Origin: Thermohalobaculum sp039033215
Lineage (GTDB): Bacteria > Pseudomonadota > Alphaproteobacteria > Rhodobacterales > Rhodobacteraceae
Length of the DNA stretch: 64,000 nt
Direction: 5' to 3'
Assembly (NCBI GenBank): GCA_039033215.1
Contig: JBCCDA010000014.1
Span: 1 to 64,000, forward strand
Of this stretch, positions 25,330 through 34,064 are shown piece after piece. The position numbers and the translations under genes are program-made. How positions within the stretch are numbered: position 1 is the stretch's first letter; each line of letters opens with the position of its first letter. Under the pieces are notes generated by a model. The model was not told the origin of the DNA and did not search any database. It saw nothing but the letters and a program-made list of their open reading frames with translations.

Positions 25330-26496
25330 ATGGCATTGAACCTGTTCCGCCGCGCGGCTGAACCGGAGGCGCACAAGGCGTCTCAGGCGGCTTCGGTCAT
25401 GGCGTTCCACGGTGGCGGACGCGCGGTCTGGACCCCGCGCGACATGGCCTCGATGGCACGCTCGGGCTACGAGAGGAATGCGATCGGCTTTCGTGCCGTG
25501 CGCATGGTGGCCGAAGCGGCGGCGGCGGTACCGATGCTCGTCTCCGAGGGCGGTGCCCGCATGAGCGAGCACCCGCTGGTGAACCTTCTGGAGCAACCCA
25601 ACCCGGCCCAGGACGGGCGCACGCTGCTGGAGGCGCTTTATGGCCACCTGCAGCTTTCCGGGAACGCATATGTCGAGGGCGCGGCCCCGGACACGCTGGG
25701 TCTGCCGCGCGAGCTGCACGTCCTGCGGCCTGATCGGATGCGGGTGGTGCCCGGCCCCGATGGCTGGCCGTCGGCCTATGAGTACCACGTCTCGGGCAAG
25801 GCGCACCGCTGGTCGATGACCGCCGACGCGCGCCCTATCCTGCACCTGAAAGCGTTCCACCCGTTGAACGACCACTACGGGATGAGCCCGCTCGAGGCCG
25901 CGGCCCAGGCGATCGACGTCCACAACGCGGCGGCGAACTGGTCGAAGGCGCTACTGGACAACGCGGCCCGGCCCTCGGGCGCGATTGTCTTTGGGTCCAA
26001 GGACGGCTCGTCGACCATGTCCGAGGAACAGTATCAGCGCCTGATCGACGAGATCGAGACGAACCACGCCGGCGCACGGAACGCCGGACGGCCGATGCTG
26101 CTGGAGGGCGGACTCGACTGGCGGCCGATGAGCCACTCTCCCAGCGATATGGAGTTCCTCGAGACCAAGAACGCTGCCGCCCGTGAGATCGCGATGGCCT
26201 TTGGTGTGCCACCCATGCTGCTGGGCCTGCCCGGCGACAACACCTATGCGAACTATCAGGAGGCGAACCGGGCGTTCTACCGCCAGACGGTGCTGCCGCT
26301 GGTGCGCAAGACAGGTGCTGCGCTGGCGGGGTGGCTCTGCCACGCAACCGGGACACGGCTGGCCATCGAACCGGACCTGGACCAGATCCCGGCACTCGGC
26401 CCCGAGCGCGAAGCGCTCTGGAAGCGCGTCTCCGAGGCCGAGTTCCTGGACGAAGCCGAGAAGCGCGCGCTGCTCGGCCTTGCCCCACGCAGCTGA
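25330..26496 (+). CDS. GTA g3, HK97-type portal protein
   Basis: The 388-residue phage portal protein has the family segments AIGFRAVRMVAEAAAAVP, LYGHLQLSGNAYVEG, HLKAFHP...GMSPLEAA and FGVPPMLLGLPGDNTYANYQEANRAFYRQTVLPL. It forms the dodecameric ring at one vertex of the capsid through which DNA enters. The RBS CAGGAGACTGAC precedes the ATG. It follows terL by 46 bp, in the standard GTA order. Confidence 0.94.
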   Translation: MALNLFRRAAEPEAHKASQAASVMAFHGGGRAVWTPRDMASMARSGYERNAIGFRAVRMVAEAAAAVPMLVSEGGARMSEHPLVNLLEQPNPAQDGRTLLEALYGHLQLSGNAYVEGAAPDTLGLPRELHVLRPDRMRVVPGPDGWPSAYEYHVSGKAHRWSMTADARPILHLKAFHPLNDHYGMSPLEAAAQAIDVHNAAANWSKALLDNAARPSGAIVFGSKDGSSTMSEEQYQRLIDEIETNHAGARNAGRPMLLEGGLDWRPMSHSPSDMEFLETKNAAAREIAMAFGVPPMLLGLPGDNTYANYQEANRAFYRQTVLPLVRKTGAALAGWLCHATGTRLAIEPDLDQIPALGPEREALWKRVSEAEFLDEAEKRALLGLAPRS

Positions 26497-26574
26497 TCAA
26501 CGGGTGGGCGAGGTGCCCATCCCGACGACTGACACCGGCGCCTGCCACCTCCCGCACGCACACACGAGGATGCC

Positions 26575-27126
26575 ATGACATTCCACACCCCGGAGGCCGA
26601 GCTGGGCCTCGAGACCAAGTACACCGCGCTCAGCTCGCTCACCGAAACTGGCGAGATCGGCCGCATCCGTGGCTACGCCTCGCGCTTCAACGAACCGGAC
26701 CAGAGCGGCGATGTCGTCGCGCCCGGCGCCTTCAAGAAGTCGCTGGAGCGGCTGAAGTCCGCCAAACGCAGCGTCAAGTTCCTGTGGCAGCATGATCCCG
26801 CCAAGCCGATCGGCACGTGGCGCGAGGTCAACGAGAACGCGACCGGGCTCTGGGTGTCAGGTGCATTGCTGACCGACATCCAGCTTGGCAACGAGGCCGC
26901 CCTACTGATGCAAGCAGGCGCGATCGACGGCCTGTCCATCGGGTACCGGGTGGTCAAGGCCGAGAAGAACGCCGAGACGGGCGGGCGAAACCTGCTGGAG
27001 ATCGATCTCTGGGAGGTCAGCCTGGTCACGTTCCCGATGCTGCCGACGGCGCGTGCCCATCAGGACACCCCCGTCGAGACCTCGGACGATATCGCAACGG
27101 CGCTGGCCGAGGCGTTGGCGGGCTGA
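26575..27126 (+). CDS. GTA g4, prohead protease
   Basis: The 183-residue HK97-family serine protease cleaves the capsid N-terminal scaffold domain during maturation. The catalytic His73 lies in FLWQHDPAKPIG and Ser121 in DGLSIGYRVV, with downstream EIDLWEVSLVTFPM. The start ATG at 26575 follows ACACGAGG. The small gene 3.5 known between g3 and g4 in R. capsulatus is not seen in the 78-bp gap. Confidence 0.92.
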   Translation: MTFHTPEAELGLETKYTALSSLTETGEIGRIRGYASRFNEPDQSGDVVAPGAFKKSLERLKSAKRSVKFLWQHDPAKPIGTWREVNENATGLWVSGALLTDIQLGNEAALLMQAGAIDGLSIGYRVVKAEKNAETGGRNLLEIDLWEVSLVTFPMLPTARAHQDTPVETSDDIATALAEALAG

Positions 27127-27220
27127 CGGGCCGGCCAGCACGACTGGCTCCGTCTCCCCCACACTACCCCGGCGCCACGGCGCGCCACCCAAACGCACTC
27201 AAGCCCAAAGAGGACCCACC

Positions 27221-28393
27221 ATGAGCGAGATCCAAGGCAAGCGCCATGTCTCGGCCGAAGCCAAGTCGGCTGCCGCCGAGTTTCTTGACAGCTTCCAATC
27301 CTTCAAATCGAATGTGAGCAAGTGCATGACCGAACTCGGCACGCGGATCGACTCGATCGACCGCAAGAACACTGACATCCGCCGCCCGACCCTGTCGGCG
27401 GCCTCGATCGACGAGCTTCCCCACCGCAAGGCCATGTCGGCCTATGTGCGCAACGGCGACGATGACCAGCTGCGCTCGCTCGAAGTGGAAGCGAAGGGCC
27501 TGAACTCCCAGGTCGCGGCCGAGGGTGGCTTTCTGGTCGACCCCCAGACCGCCGACCGGATCGACAGCGTCCTGCGGTCGGGCGCCTCGATGCGCGCCGT
27601 GTCGCGTGTCGTGAACATCGAGGCATCTGCCTACGACGTGCTGATCGACCATGCCGAGATCGGCGCGGGCTGGTCCGACGAAGTCACCCCGCAGGCAGAG
27701 ACATCGGCCCCCACGGTCGACCGCATCTCGATCCCGCTGCACGAGTTGTCGGCCAACCCTGTCGCCTCGCAGCGACTGCTGGACGACGCGGCGTTCGATG
27801 TCGAAGGCTGGCTGGCCGAGCGGGTCGCTGACCGGTTCCTGCGCGCCGAATCCGATGCCTTTGTGAACGGCGACGGCGTGAACAAGCCGACCGGTTTCCT
27901 GACGAAACCCTTCATTGCAAACACCTCGTGGACCTGGGGCAACATCGGCTACATCCCCACAGGCACGGACGGCGATTTCGACCCGAACACCCCGGCTGAC
28001 GTGTTGGTAGACCTGGTCTACTCGCTGAACGCTGAATACCGCGCCGGGTCGGTCTTCATCATGAACTCCCGCACCGCAGGCGAAGTTCGCAAGATGAAGG
28101 ACAGCCAGGGCCGCTTCCTTTGGATGGAAGGCCTGCAGGCAGCTCAACCGCCGCTTCTGGTCGGCTACCCGGCACTGATCGTCGAGGAGATGCCAGACAT
28201 CAGCTCGGGCCAGCACGCGATTGCCTTCGGCAACTTCAAGCACGGCTACACCATCGCCGAGCGTCCGGACCTGCGCATCCTGCGTGATCCCTACTCGGCG
28301 CGGCCGAACGTCACCTTCTTCGCGACCAAGCGGGTGGGCGGCGATGTCTCGGACTACGCAGCAATCAAGACACTGCGCTTCGCGACCTCGTAA
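27221..28393 (+). CDS. GTA g5, major capsid protein (HK97 fold)
   Basis: The 390-residue HK97-type capsid protein has an N-terminal Lys/Ala-rich helical domain (about residues 1-100, presumably the scaffold removed by g4). The mature domain has GGFLVDPQTADRIDS, the E-loop region, FVNGDGVNKPTGFL, FIMNSRTAGEVRKMKD and the C-terminal FFATKRVGGDVSDYAAIKTLRF. It builds the oblate GTA head. The ATG at 27221 has AGAGGACCCACC upstream; the frame from 27053 overlaps g4 and is not coding. Confidence 0.95.
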   Translation: MSEIQGKRHVSAEAKSAAAEFLDSFQSFKSNVSKCMTELGTRIDSIDRKNTDIRRPTLSAASIDELPHRKAMSAYVRNGDDDQLRSLEVEAKGLNSQVAAEGGFLVDPQTADRIDSVLRSGASMRAVSRVVNIEASAYDVLIDHAEIGAGWSDEVTPQAETSAPTVDRISIPLHELSANPVASQRLLDDAAFDVEGWLAERVADRFLRAESDAFVNGDGVNKPTGFLTKPFIANTSWTWGNIGYIPTGTDGDFDPNTPADVLVDLVYSLNAEYRAGSVFIMNSRTAGEVRKMKDSQGRFLWMEGLQAAQPPLLVGYPALIVEEMPDISSGQHAIAFGNFKHGYTIAERPDLRILRDPYSARPNVTFFATKRVGGDVSDYAAIKTLRFATS

Positions 28394-28528
28394 TCGCGCA
28401 ACAGACGGTGGCGGCTTCGGCCGCCGCCTCGCCGTGGCTCTCTCCCCACGGCGAAGGACCCGGGCGGCGCACCTCGCCCGGGCCCTCCAGAAACGACAAA
28501 CCCGGTACATCGAGTGGATACAACGCGT

Positions 28529-30070
28529 ATGGTCGACACGATCCTGCATACCATCGGCCCGAGCGGCGATTTCCTGACACTGGCCCAATGGGCTGCAGCA
28601 TTGCCCACGGACCTCGTGGCATGTGATCGGGAGATGATCGCAGAGCTGACGGCGACGCGCGAGGACCCGGGCAGCGCGGTTATCCACTGCCGAACAGGCG
28701 GTGCCTGCCGACTGACGATCCGTGCCGCAAACGGGCATGGGTTTGCCGACCTCACCGATCCTGCTTCGGATCCATTGGCCGCAAGCGGGTTTGGCGCGGC
28801 GATCCGGACCGAGCGCGGTCCCGCGATCACGGTGGTCGGCGCCGGCACCCAGGTGGCGTTTGAGGGATTGCAGATCATTTCGGAAGACGGGCCTGCCATC
28901 GCGGACGACGGAGAGGGCGCCTGCGTGGCACTTCACGGTTGTCTGATCGATGCACTCTCTGCCGAGCCTGCGGTCACGTTGCGGGGACCGAAAGCCTCAG
29001 CCTTGTCTACCGCGTTGATCCAGCGCGGCGACGGTGACGGAATATGCGTTGCCGATGGAGCCGCGGTAGATGGTTGCACTGTGTTCAAACCGCCCCGTTC
29101 GCTCGCAAGCGGGATTGGCGTCTCATCAACTGGCGCCCGCCTGACGCGGGTCAGCTCGACGGTTTCGTTCGGCTTTGCGCAAGCGTTCGGTGGCGGGATC
29201 AGCCCGGCGACGGCGCTGGTATCGGACCAGGCAAATGCGCTGGTGGCGCCGGATCGGCTGGATCATCCAAGCTGGAGCTCGCGCGCGCTCAGCGTCGATA
29301 TCCGGGACACGCGCCCGGGGCCGTTCGGCCTGGGACTACAGCGGCTAACGGCGACGGGCGACGCGGATGCCTATCTTGACGGCCCGCCGATCGGATCAAT
29401 CGCGCCCCGTCAGGTGGCGGGTTTTGCCGTCATCGTGACAGAGCCGACTGCTCTGGGGAGTGCCATCGCGTTCAACAGCGCGGCCGGGCTTGCCGAACTG
29501 CGGGTCTGCTGGACGAACACGCCACCGTCCTTCGCGCTGCTCGGACGCCCAGGGGGGCTTGCTGCAGTGGATGGGGGCATCGCAGATCTTGGCGGTGGTC
29601 TCTACCGGCTGTGGCTGAAGGTCGAGAACCAGAGCCATGCGGAACTCCAGCTGACTCCACGTCTCTACGCCGCGCGGGGGTTCGACAATGCGGGGCTTCT
29701 TGTCGGCCTCTATGCTGGTGCTGCAGTTGCGGCGCCCGGCAACATCGGAACCGGTTTCTGCCGCGCCGACGCGCTGCCTGGCAGCTATGGCATGCCGGCG
29801 ATTGATCCAAAGGCAGCGCTGATGAACACACATTCGGTTCTGCCGGACCTGCGCCCCGTCGATGGCGGGCCGCTTGATGGCGCCGGACATCTGCGCCAGC
29901 GTGATGTGCTTGGGCGCGGACGCCTGACACCAGACACCGCGGGTGCCTTCACGTTGAACCCGGCACCGCGTTTTCTCGCGACCGCGATGCCCCGACCAAG
30001 GCGGCGGGGGCACATGCCTGCACCGGTAGCGCCATCGCTCGGCCAATCGTTCTGCCCACACACACCGTGA
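28529..30070 (+). CDS. Beta-helix-type phage structural protein inserted in the GTA cluster
   Basis: The 513-residue protein starts MVDTILHTIGPSGDFLTLAQWAAALPTDLV. IGxxGDF/Y-TL--W---LP is the opening I know from phage tail-fibre and capsid-decorating right-handed beta-helix proteins. Many short strand-turn repeats with Gly/Asp turns follow (residues 40-250: TVVGAGTQVAFEGLQI, GEGACVALHGCLI). The C-terminal half has strand-rich, sandwich-like sequence and an Arg/Pro-rich tail. It has no place in the R. capsulatus GTA reference order as I remember it. It may decorate heads or bind recipient cells. Its stop overlaps the next gene (GTGA). Confidence 0.65.
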   Translation: MVDTILHTIGPSGDFLTLAQWAAALPTDLVACDREMIAELTATREDPGSAVIHCRTGGACRLTIRAANGHGFADLTDPASDPLAASGFGAAIRTERGPAITVVGAGTQVAFEGLQIISEDGPAIADDGEGACVALHGCLIDALSAEPAVTLRGPKASALSTALIQRGDGDGICVADGAAVDGCTVFKPPRSLASGIGVSSTGARLTRVSSTVSFGFAQAFGGGISPATALVSDQANALVAPDRLDHPSWSSRALSVDIRDTRPGPFGLGLQRLTATGDADAYLDGPPIGSIAPRQVAGFAVIVTEPTALGSAIAFNSAAGLAELRVCWTNTPPSFALLGRPGGLAAVDGGIADLGGGLYRLWLKVENQSHAELQLTPRLYAARGFDNAGLLVGLYAGAAVAAPGNIGTGFCRADALPGSYGMPAIDPKAALMNTHSVLPDLRPVDGGPLDGAGHLRQRDVLGRGRLTPDTAGAFTLNPAPRFLATAMPRPRRRGHMPAPVAPSLGQSFCPHTP

Positions 30071-30378
30071 GAGCCGGGATCACGACGATGACTGCCCACC
30101 ATGTGAAGACCCCCGGTGCAGAGATCGACTTCACGCTTGACTGGGCCGGGCGCTACCTGGCTGCAGGCGAGGCGATCTCCGCAGATCTGGGCTGGACCGT
30201 AAGCCCTGATTTGCCCGACGGGCTCGTTATCCTGACGACAAGCACCGAGGCCCAGACCACAACCGCGCAGCTGGCCGGAGGCCGGCTGGGTGACCGCTAC
30301 CTCGTGACCAGCGCTGTCATGACCGACCACGGCCGCGCGATCCATCGCACGCTGACCATTCGCATCGCTCACACCTGA
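30067..30378 (+). CDS. Phage fibre-tail adaptor-like protein
   Basis: This 103-residue protein is coupled to the beta-helix gene by GTGA overlap; an ATG at 30088 (MTAHHVK) is an alternative start. The pattern PGAEIDFTLDWAGRYLAAGEAI-----TVSPDL, then TTTAQLAGGRLGDRYLVTSAVMTDHGRAIHRTLTIRI, matches the small Ig-like adaptor proteins that accompany fibres in HK97-like prophages. It is soluble and strand-rich. With the preceding gene it probably forms an attachment or decoration module within the GTA operon. Confidence 0.6.
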   Translation: MRAGITTMTAHHVKTPGAEIDFTLDWAGRYLAAGEAISADLGWTVSPDLPDGLVILTTSTEAQTTTAQLAGGRLGDRYLVTSAVMTDHGRAIHRTLTIRIAHT

Positions 30379-30404
30379 GAGCCCCGCCAGAAGGAGGACG
30401 CCCC

Positions 30405-30986
30405 ATGCTGCTCAAGGAGACCACCCCTGCCGCGCTGAACCCAGTGCCGCTGGCCGAGTTTGCGGCCCACCTGCGTCTCGGCTACGGCTTCGTGGACGAC
30501 GGCGCCGAGAACGGCCTGCTGGAGCTGTACCTGCGCAACGCCGCCGCGGTAATCGAACGGCGGACAAGCCAGGCACTGATCCGGCGCGCTTACGTGTTGC
30601 AGTCGGCATCGTATGACCGGCATGGCCATCTGACCCTGCCGATCGGCCCAGTCGCGGCAATCGATGCCGTGCGGTATGTCACGCCCGGCTCGACGATCAC
30701 GCTCGACCCGGAAGACTGGCTTCTGGAGCCCGGGACCACCCGCCAGCGCCTCACGGGACCGGATGGCGGCCCGCTTTGGGCCCTGCCCCGGGGTGCTGTC
30801 GCCGAGCTCGACTTCGAGGCCGGTTATGGTGCGAGCTGGGAGAGCGTACCCGACGATCTGCGCCAGGCCGTACTTCTGCTGGCCTCGCAATACTACGAGA
30901 ACCGTTTTGGCGACACACCCGCTGACGACGGGCTGCCGTACGGGGTTCTCGCCATCGTCGAGAGCCACCGCCCGGTGAGGCTCTGA
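30405..30986 (+). CDS. GTA g6, head-tail connector (adaptor) protein
   Basis: The 193-residue protein of the phage connector (gp6-like) family has a helical N-terminus (AEFAAHLRLGYGFVDDGAENGLLELYLRNAAAVIERRT) and a central strand region LPIGPVAAIDAVRY. A C-terminal helix (LRQAVLLLASQYYENR) inserts between portal subunits. It binds under the portal as the adaptor ring. AAGGAGG precedes the ATG. Its stop overlaps the start of g7 (TGATG). Confidence 0.88.
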   Translation: MLLKETTPAALNPVPLAEFAAHLRLGYGFVDDGAENGLLELYLRNAAAVIERRTSQALIRRAYVLQSASYDRHGHLTLPIGPVAAIDAVRYVTPGSTITLDPEDWLLEPGTTRQRLTGPDGGPLWALPRGAVAELDFEAGYGASWESVPDDLRQAVLLLASQYYENRFGDTPADDGLPYGVLAIVESHRPVRL

Positions 30987-31324
30987 TGGAGCGACCGCAT
31001 TTCGATACCCCGCTTCTTCTGCAAGCGCCCACGCAAACTGTCGATGCCGGCGGTGGTGTGGCCGTGACGTGGGAGACACTGGGCTCGGTCTGGGCCGATA
31101 TCTCTCCGGTTTCGGCGCGCGAGATCGTGTCGGGCCTTCGGGAAGGTGCTCGGATCAGCCACAGGATCACCGTGCGTTCGGCGGCCATTGGCTCGCCGCG
31201 CCGCCCCCGACCCGAACAGCGCCTGCGTGCCGGTGAGCGGATCTTCGCCATCCGCGCCGTTGTGCCCTCGGGATCGCAGGGCCGCTACCTGACCTGCTGG
31301 GCCGAGGAGGGACCGTTCTCATGA
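30986..31324 (+). CDS. GTA g7, head closure (stopper) protein
   Basis: This 112-residue small beta-barrel protein of the SPP1 gp16/HK97 head closure type has the segments GSVWADISPVSAREIVSGLREGARISHRITVR and RLRAGERIFAIRAVVP, followed by YLTCWAEEG. It plugs the neck below the adaptor so that DNA does not leak. It is translationally coupled on both sides (TGATG with g6, ATGA with g8). Confidence 0.87.
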   Translation: MERPHFDTPLLLQAPTQTVDAGGGVAVTWETLGSVWADISPVSAREIVSGLREGARISHRITVRSAAIGSPRRPRPEQRLRAGERIFAIRAVVPSGSQGRYLTCWAEEGPFS

Positions 31325-31746
31325 CCTATGCCCTGGCCTGGGCCCTGCAACAGGGCCTCTACCAGCTGCTCACAACCGACGCGGCCTGCGTGTCCGTGAT
31401 CGGCGGGCGCGTCTATGATGCGGCACCGCCCTTCGGCCCCGATGCCGAGGCCGAAGGCGTCTACCTGACGCTGGGCGAGGAAGAGGCCCGAGACTGGTCA
31501 ACCGGCAGCGATACGGGCGCCGAGCATCTCGTGCGCCTGGATGTCCATGCCCCCCGCCAAAGCTACGGCGAGGCCAAAGCCGCGGCCGCCGCAGTCTCGG
31601 ACGCTGTGCTGAGCGGCACGATGACGCTGCCGCGCGGCCGCCAGATCAACGCGCGCTTCGTGGACGCCAAGACCGGGCGTGACGAGGCCGGACGGCTACG
31701 CCGCATCGAGATGCGGTTCCGCATCGTCCTGGAAGACACCCTTTGA
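31321..31746 (+). CDS. GTA g8, tail terminator (DUF3168) protein
   Basis: The 141-residue protein has the DUF3168 pattern: a helical start LAWALQQGLYQLLTTDAACVSVIGGRVYDAAPP, then VYLTLGEEEARDWSTGSDTGAEHLVRLDVHA and a C-terminal RRIEMRFRIVLE. It caps the tail tube and joins it to the neck. It starts at the ATGA overlap with g7. Confidence 0.87.
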   Translation: MTYALAWALQQGLYQLLTTDAACVSVIGGRVYDAAPPFGPDAEAEGVYLTLGEEEARDWSTGSDTGAEHLVRLDVHAPRQSYGEAKAAAAAVSDAVLSGTMTLPRGRQINARFVDAKTGRDEAGRLRRIEMRFRIVLEDTL

Positions 31747-31788
31747 CGCCCGAACCGGGCCCCCTGACACAGCGAAATGGAGACCGAA

Positions 31789-32202
31789 ATGAGCGCCCAG
31801 AAGGGAAAGGATATTCTGCTGAAGCTGGACGAGACCGGCGGCGGCACCTTCACGACCGTGGCCGGGATCCGAGCGACCCGGCTCAGCTTCAACGCGGACA
31901 CTGTGGATGCGACGACCGCCGACAGCACCGGCCAGTGGCGCGAGCTGCTGGCGGGCGCAGGTGTCAAGACAGCCGCCGTCAGCGGGTCGGGCATCTTCAA
32001 GGATCAGACCTCGGACGCAGCCCTGCGTCAGGTCTTCTTCGACGACGCGCACCCGGCCTTCGAGATCGTGATCCCGGATTTCGGCACCGTTGCCGGCCCG
32101 TTCCAGGTCACCTCGCTCGAGTACGCGGGCACCCACGACGGTGAGGCGAGCTTCGAGATCGCGCTTGCGTCGGCGGGCGCGCTCAGCTTCACGGCGCTCT
32201 GA
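31789..32202 (+). CDS. GTA g9, major tail tube protein
   Basis: The 137-residue tail tube protein of the TP901-1/GTA type has KGKDILLKLD near the N-terminus, RLSFNADTVDATTADSTGQWREL, then GSGIFKDQTSDAALRQVFFDD and FEIALASAGALSFT at the end. The start at 31789 is chosen over 31777 because GGAG within the first codons of the longer frame is ideally placed as its ribosome binding site. It stacks as hexamers to form the tail. Its stop overlaps g10 (TGATG). Confidence 0.9.
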   Translation: MSAQKGKDILLKLDETGGGTFTTVAGIRATRLSFNADTVDATTADSTGQWRELLAGAGVKTAAVSGSGIFKDQTSDAALRQVFFDDAHPAFEIVIPDFGTVAGPFQVTSLEYAGTHDGEASFEIALASAGALSFTAL

Positions 32203-32525
32203 TGGCAGCGAACCCGCACCGCGGCGAGGTCACGCTGATGATCGATGGGGTCGAGCGGCGGCTGCGCCTGACACTCGGGTCTCTCGCCGCGCTCGAGACC
32301 CGGCTTGAGACGGGTTCTCTGATGGGGCTCGCGGAGCGTTTCGAGAGCGGCCGTGTCGGCACGGGCGAGCTGATCGCCCTGCTCGCCGCGGGGCTCTCCG
32401 GTGCCGGTGACGAGATCGGCGAACCCGAACTCGCCGCCGCCGACATCGATGGCGGCGCCGTCGCAGCGATGCACGCCGGCATGGCACTGCTGGCCCGCGC
32501 CTTCCAGCCGATCGGCGATGGCTGA
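32202..32525 (+). CDS. GTA g10, tail assembly protein
   Basis: The 107-residue protein corresponds to the GTA gene 10 family (gene transfer agent conserved protein). It begins MAANPHRGEVTLMIDGVERRLRLTLGSLAALE, a typical tail-assembly chaperone start, followed by two helices. By position between tail tube and tape measure, it and the next gene should chaperone the tape measure during tail assembly, not form part of the particle. It overlaps both neighbours. Confidence 0.82.
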   Translation: MAANPHRGEVTLMIDGVERRLRLTLGSLAALETRLETGSLMGLAERFESGRVGTGELIALLAAGLSGAGDEIGEPELAAADIDGGAVAAMHAGMALLARAFQPIGDG

Positions 32526-32748
32526 GCCTGACAGAATTGACTGGCCAGGCCTGATGCGCATCGGCCTTGGCCAGTTGCGGCTGGCGCCAGAGGTCTTCTG
32601 GGCGATGACCCCGGCCGAGTTCCGCTGCGCCATGGAGGGTGCCGGGATTGTACCCATTGCGGGTTTGGCCCCCGACCGGGCGAGCCTCCGCGCACTGATG
32701 GCGGCGTTTCCGGACCACACCAAAGACGCCGCCCTGACGGAGGAATGA
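32518..32748 (+). CDS. GTA g10.1, small tail assembly chaperone
   Basis: This 76-residue protein starts at the ATG at 32518, 8 nt inside g10. It contains the pattern DWPGLMRIGLGQLRLAPEVFWAMTPAEFRCAMEG, characteristic of the small rcc01693-like phage protein in GTA and prophage clusters. In lambda-like tails the equivalent is a frameshift product; here a short overlap replaces the frameshift. It ends one base before the tape measure ATG. Confidence 0.85.
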   Translation: MAEPDRIDWPGLMRIGLGQLRLAPEVFWAMTPAEFRCAMEGAGIVPIAGLAPDRASLRALMAAFPDHTKDAALTEE

Positions 32749-32749
32749 C

Positions 32750-33409
32750 ATGACCACAGAACCGAACTTCGAGTTGCCGCGGAGCCTGGGGCCCGCACTC
32801 GCCGAGATGCGGACGCTGGCCGCCCAGTTCTCGGGCGAGCTGACCGGTGCCTCGGACGCCATGCAATCCATGGACAAGCAGGCGGCAAAACTGTCGCGCT
32901 CGCTGTCGTCCTCGTTGCGCTCGGCCTTCGACAAGGCCGTCTTCGGGGGCGCCAAGCTCTCCAACGTTTTCCGCGACCTCGCGGGGTCCGTGGCGGGCAA
33001 GGCGCTGAACGCCGCCATCACACCCGTGACGAACGCCATCTCCGGCGGGTTCTCGGGCCTCCTGGGCGGGCTCACTGGGTCGCTGACGACTGCACTGGGG
33101 TTCAAGGACGGTGGCGCGTTTTCATCCGGCCGTGTCCGGGCCTTCGCCAAGGGCGGGGTCGTCGACGGCCCCACGACGTTCCCGATGCGCGGCGCGACCG
33201 GGCTGATGGGAGAAGCAGGACCCGAGGCGATCATGCCGCTGACCCGAGGGCCCGATGGCAAACTGGGCGTCGCGGCCAGGGGCGGTGCTGGCAGCCCTCA
33301 GGTCACGATCAACATCCAGACCCCGGACGTGGCCGGCTTCCAACGGTCCCGCGGACAGGTCGCAGCACAACTGGCCCGCGCTGTTCGGCGCGGTCAAAGC
33401 GGGCTCTGA
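32750..33409 (+). CDS. GTA g11, tail tape measure protein
   Basis: The 219-residue tape measure protein is very short, as in RcGTA, consistent with a short (about 50 nm) tail. It has an N-terminal amphipathic helix (LAEMRTLAAQFSGELTGASDAM), a glycine-rich hydrophobic middle (GGFSGLLGGLTGSLTTALGF) and the typical C-terminal RAFAKGGVVDGPTTFPMRG...GLMGEAGPEAIMPLTRG motif. It sets tail length and helps DNA pass the recipient envelope. Confidence 0.9.
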   Translation: MTTEPNFELPRSLGPALAEMRTLAAQFSGELTGASDAMQSMDKQAAKLSRSLSSSLRSAFDKAVFGGAKLSNVFRDLAGSVAGKALNAAITPVTNAISGGFSGLLGGLTGSLTTALGFKDGGAFSSGRVRAFAKGGVVDGPTTFPMRGATGLMGEAGPEAIMPLTRGPDGKLGVAARGGAGSPQVTINIQTPDVAGFQRSRGQVAAQLARAVRRGQSGL

Positions 33410-33443
33410 CCCCATCCGCAGCCGCCGATAGAGAGGATTTTCC

Positions 33444-34064
33444 ATGGCATTCCATGAGACACGGTTTCCCGCGGCGATCTCCTTCGGGTCGTCCGGCGGC
33501 ATCGAACGGCGTACTGAAATCGTCGAGCTCGTCAACGGGTTCGAGGAGCGCAACGCGCCCTGGGCGCGGTCACGCAGGCGCTATGACGCGGGGCTGGGCG
33601 TACGCTCGCTGGACGACCTTGCCGCTGTGCTGGCGTTCTTCGAGGCCCGCCGGGCCAGACTCCATGGCTTCCGTTGGAAGGACTGGTTGGACCACAAGTC
33701 CAGTGCACCTTCGGTCGATCCCACACCTGGCGACCAGGTGCTGCCGGGGAGCGGGACAAGCCGGCAACTGGTCAAGACATATGCCGATGGGCCGAGCTCT
33801 TACGAGCGCCTCATCGCCAAACCCGTCGCGGGGAGTGTCCGCGTCGCAATTGACGGGGTCGAGCTGACCCCGAACGCCGACTTCACCGTCGACGAGACGA
33901 CCGGGACCGTGACCCTCGCCACCGATCCGGGCTTCGCGACGGTGACGGCGGGGTTCGAGTACGACGTGCCCGTGCGCTTCGATTCCGACACCATCGACGT
34001 CAACCTCGCCGCGTTCGAGGCAGGCGACGTCCCCGCGATCCCGATCATCGAGGTCCGTATCTGA
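33444..34064 (+). CDS. GTA g12, distal tail protein (DUF2460)
   Basis: The 206-residue protein has the DUF2460 signature: FHETRFPAAISFGSSGGIERRTEIVELVNGFEERNAPWARSRRRYDAG, then FFEARRARLHGFRWKDWLD, and a C-terminal FEYDVPVRFDSDTIDVNLAAFEAGDVPAIPIIEVRI. It forms the ring joining tail tube to baseplate. The RBS AGAGGAT is upstream. Its stop overlaps g13 (TGATG). Confidence 0.92.
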   Translation: MAFHETRFPAAISFGSSGGIERRTEIVELVNGFEERNAPWARSRRRYDAGLGVRSLDDLAAVLAFFEARRARLHGFRWKDWLDHKSSAPSVDPTPGDQVLPGSGTSRQLVKTYADGPSSYERLIAKPVAGSVRVAIDGVELTPNADFTVDETTGTVTLATDPGFATVTAGFEYDVPVRFDSDTIDVNLAAFEAGDVPAIPIIEVRI

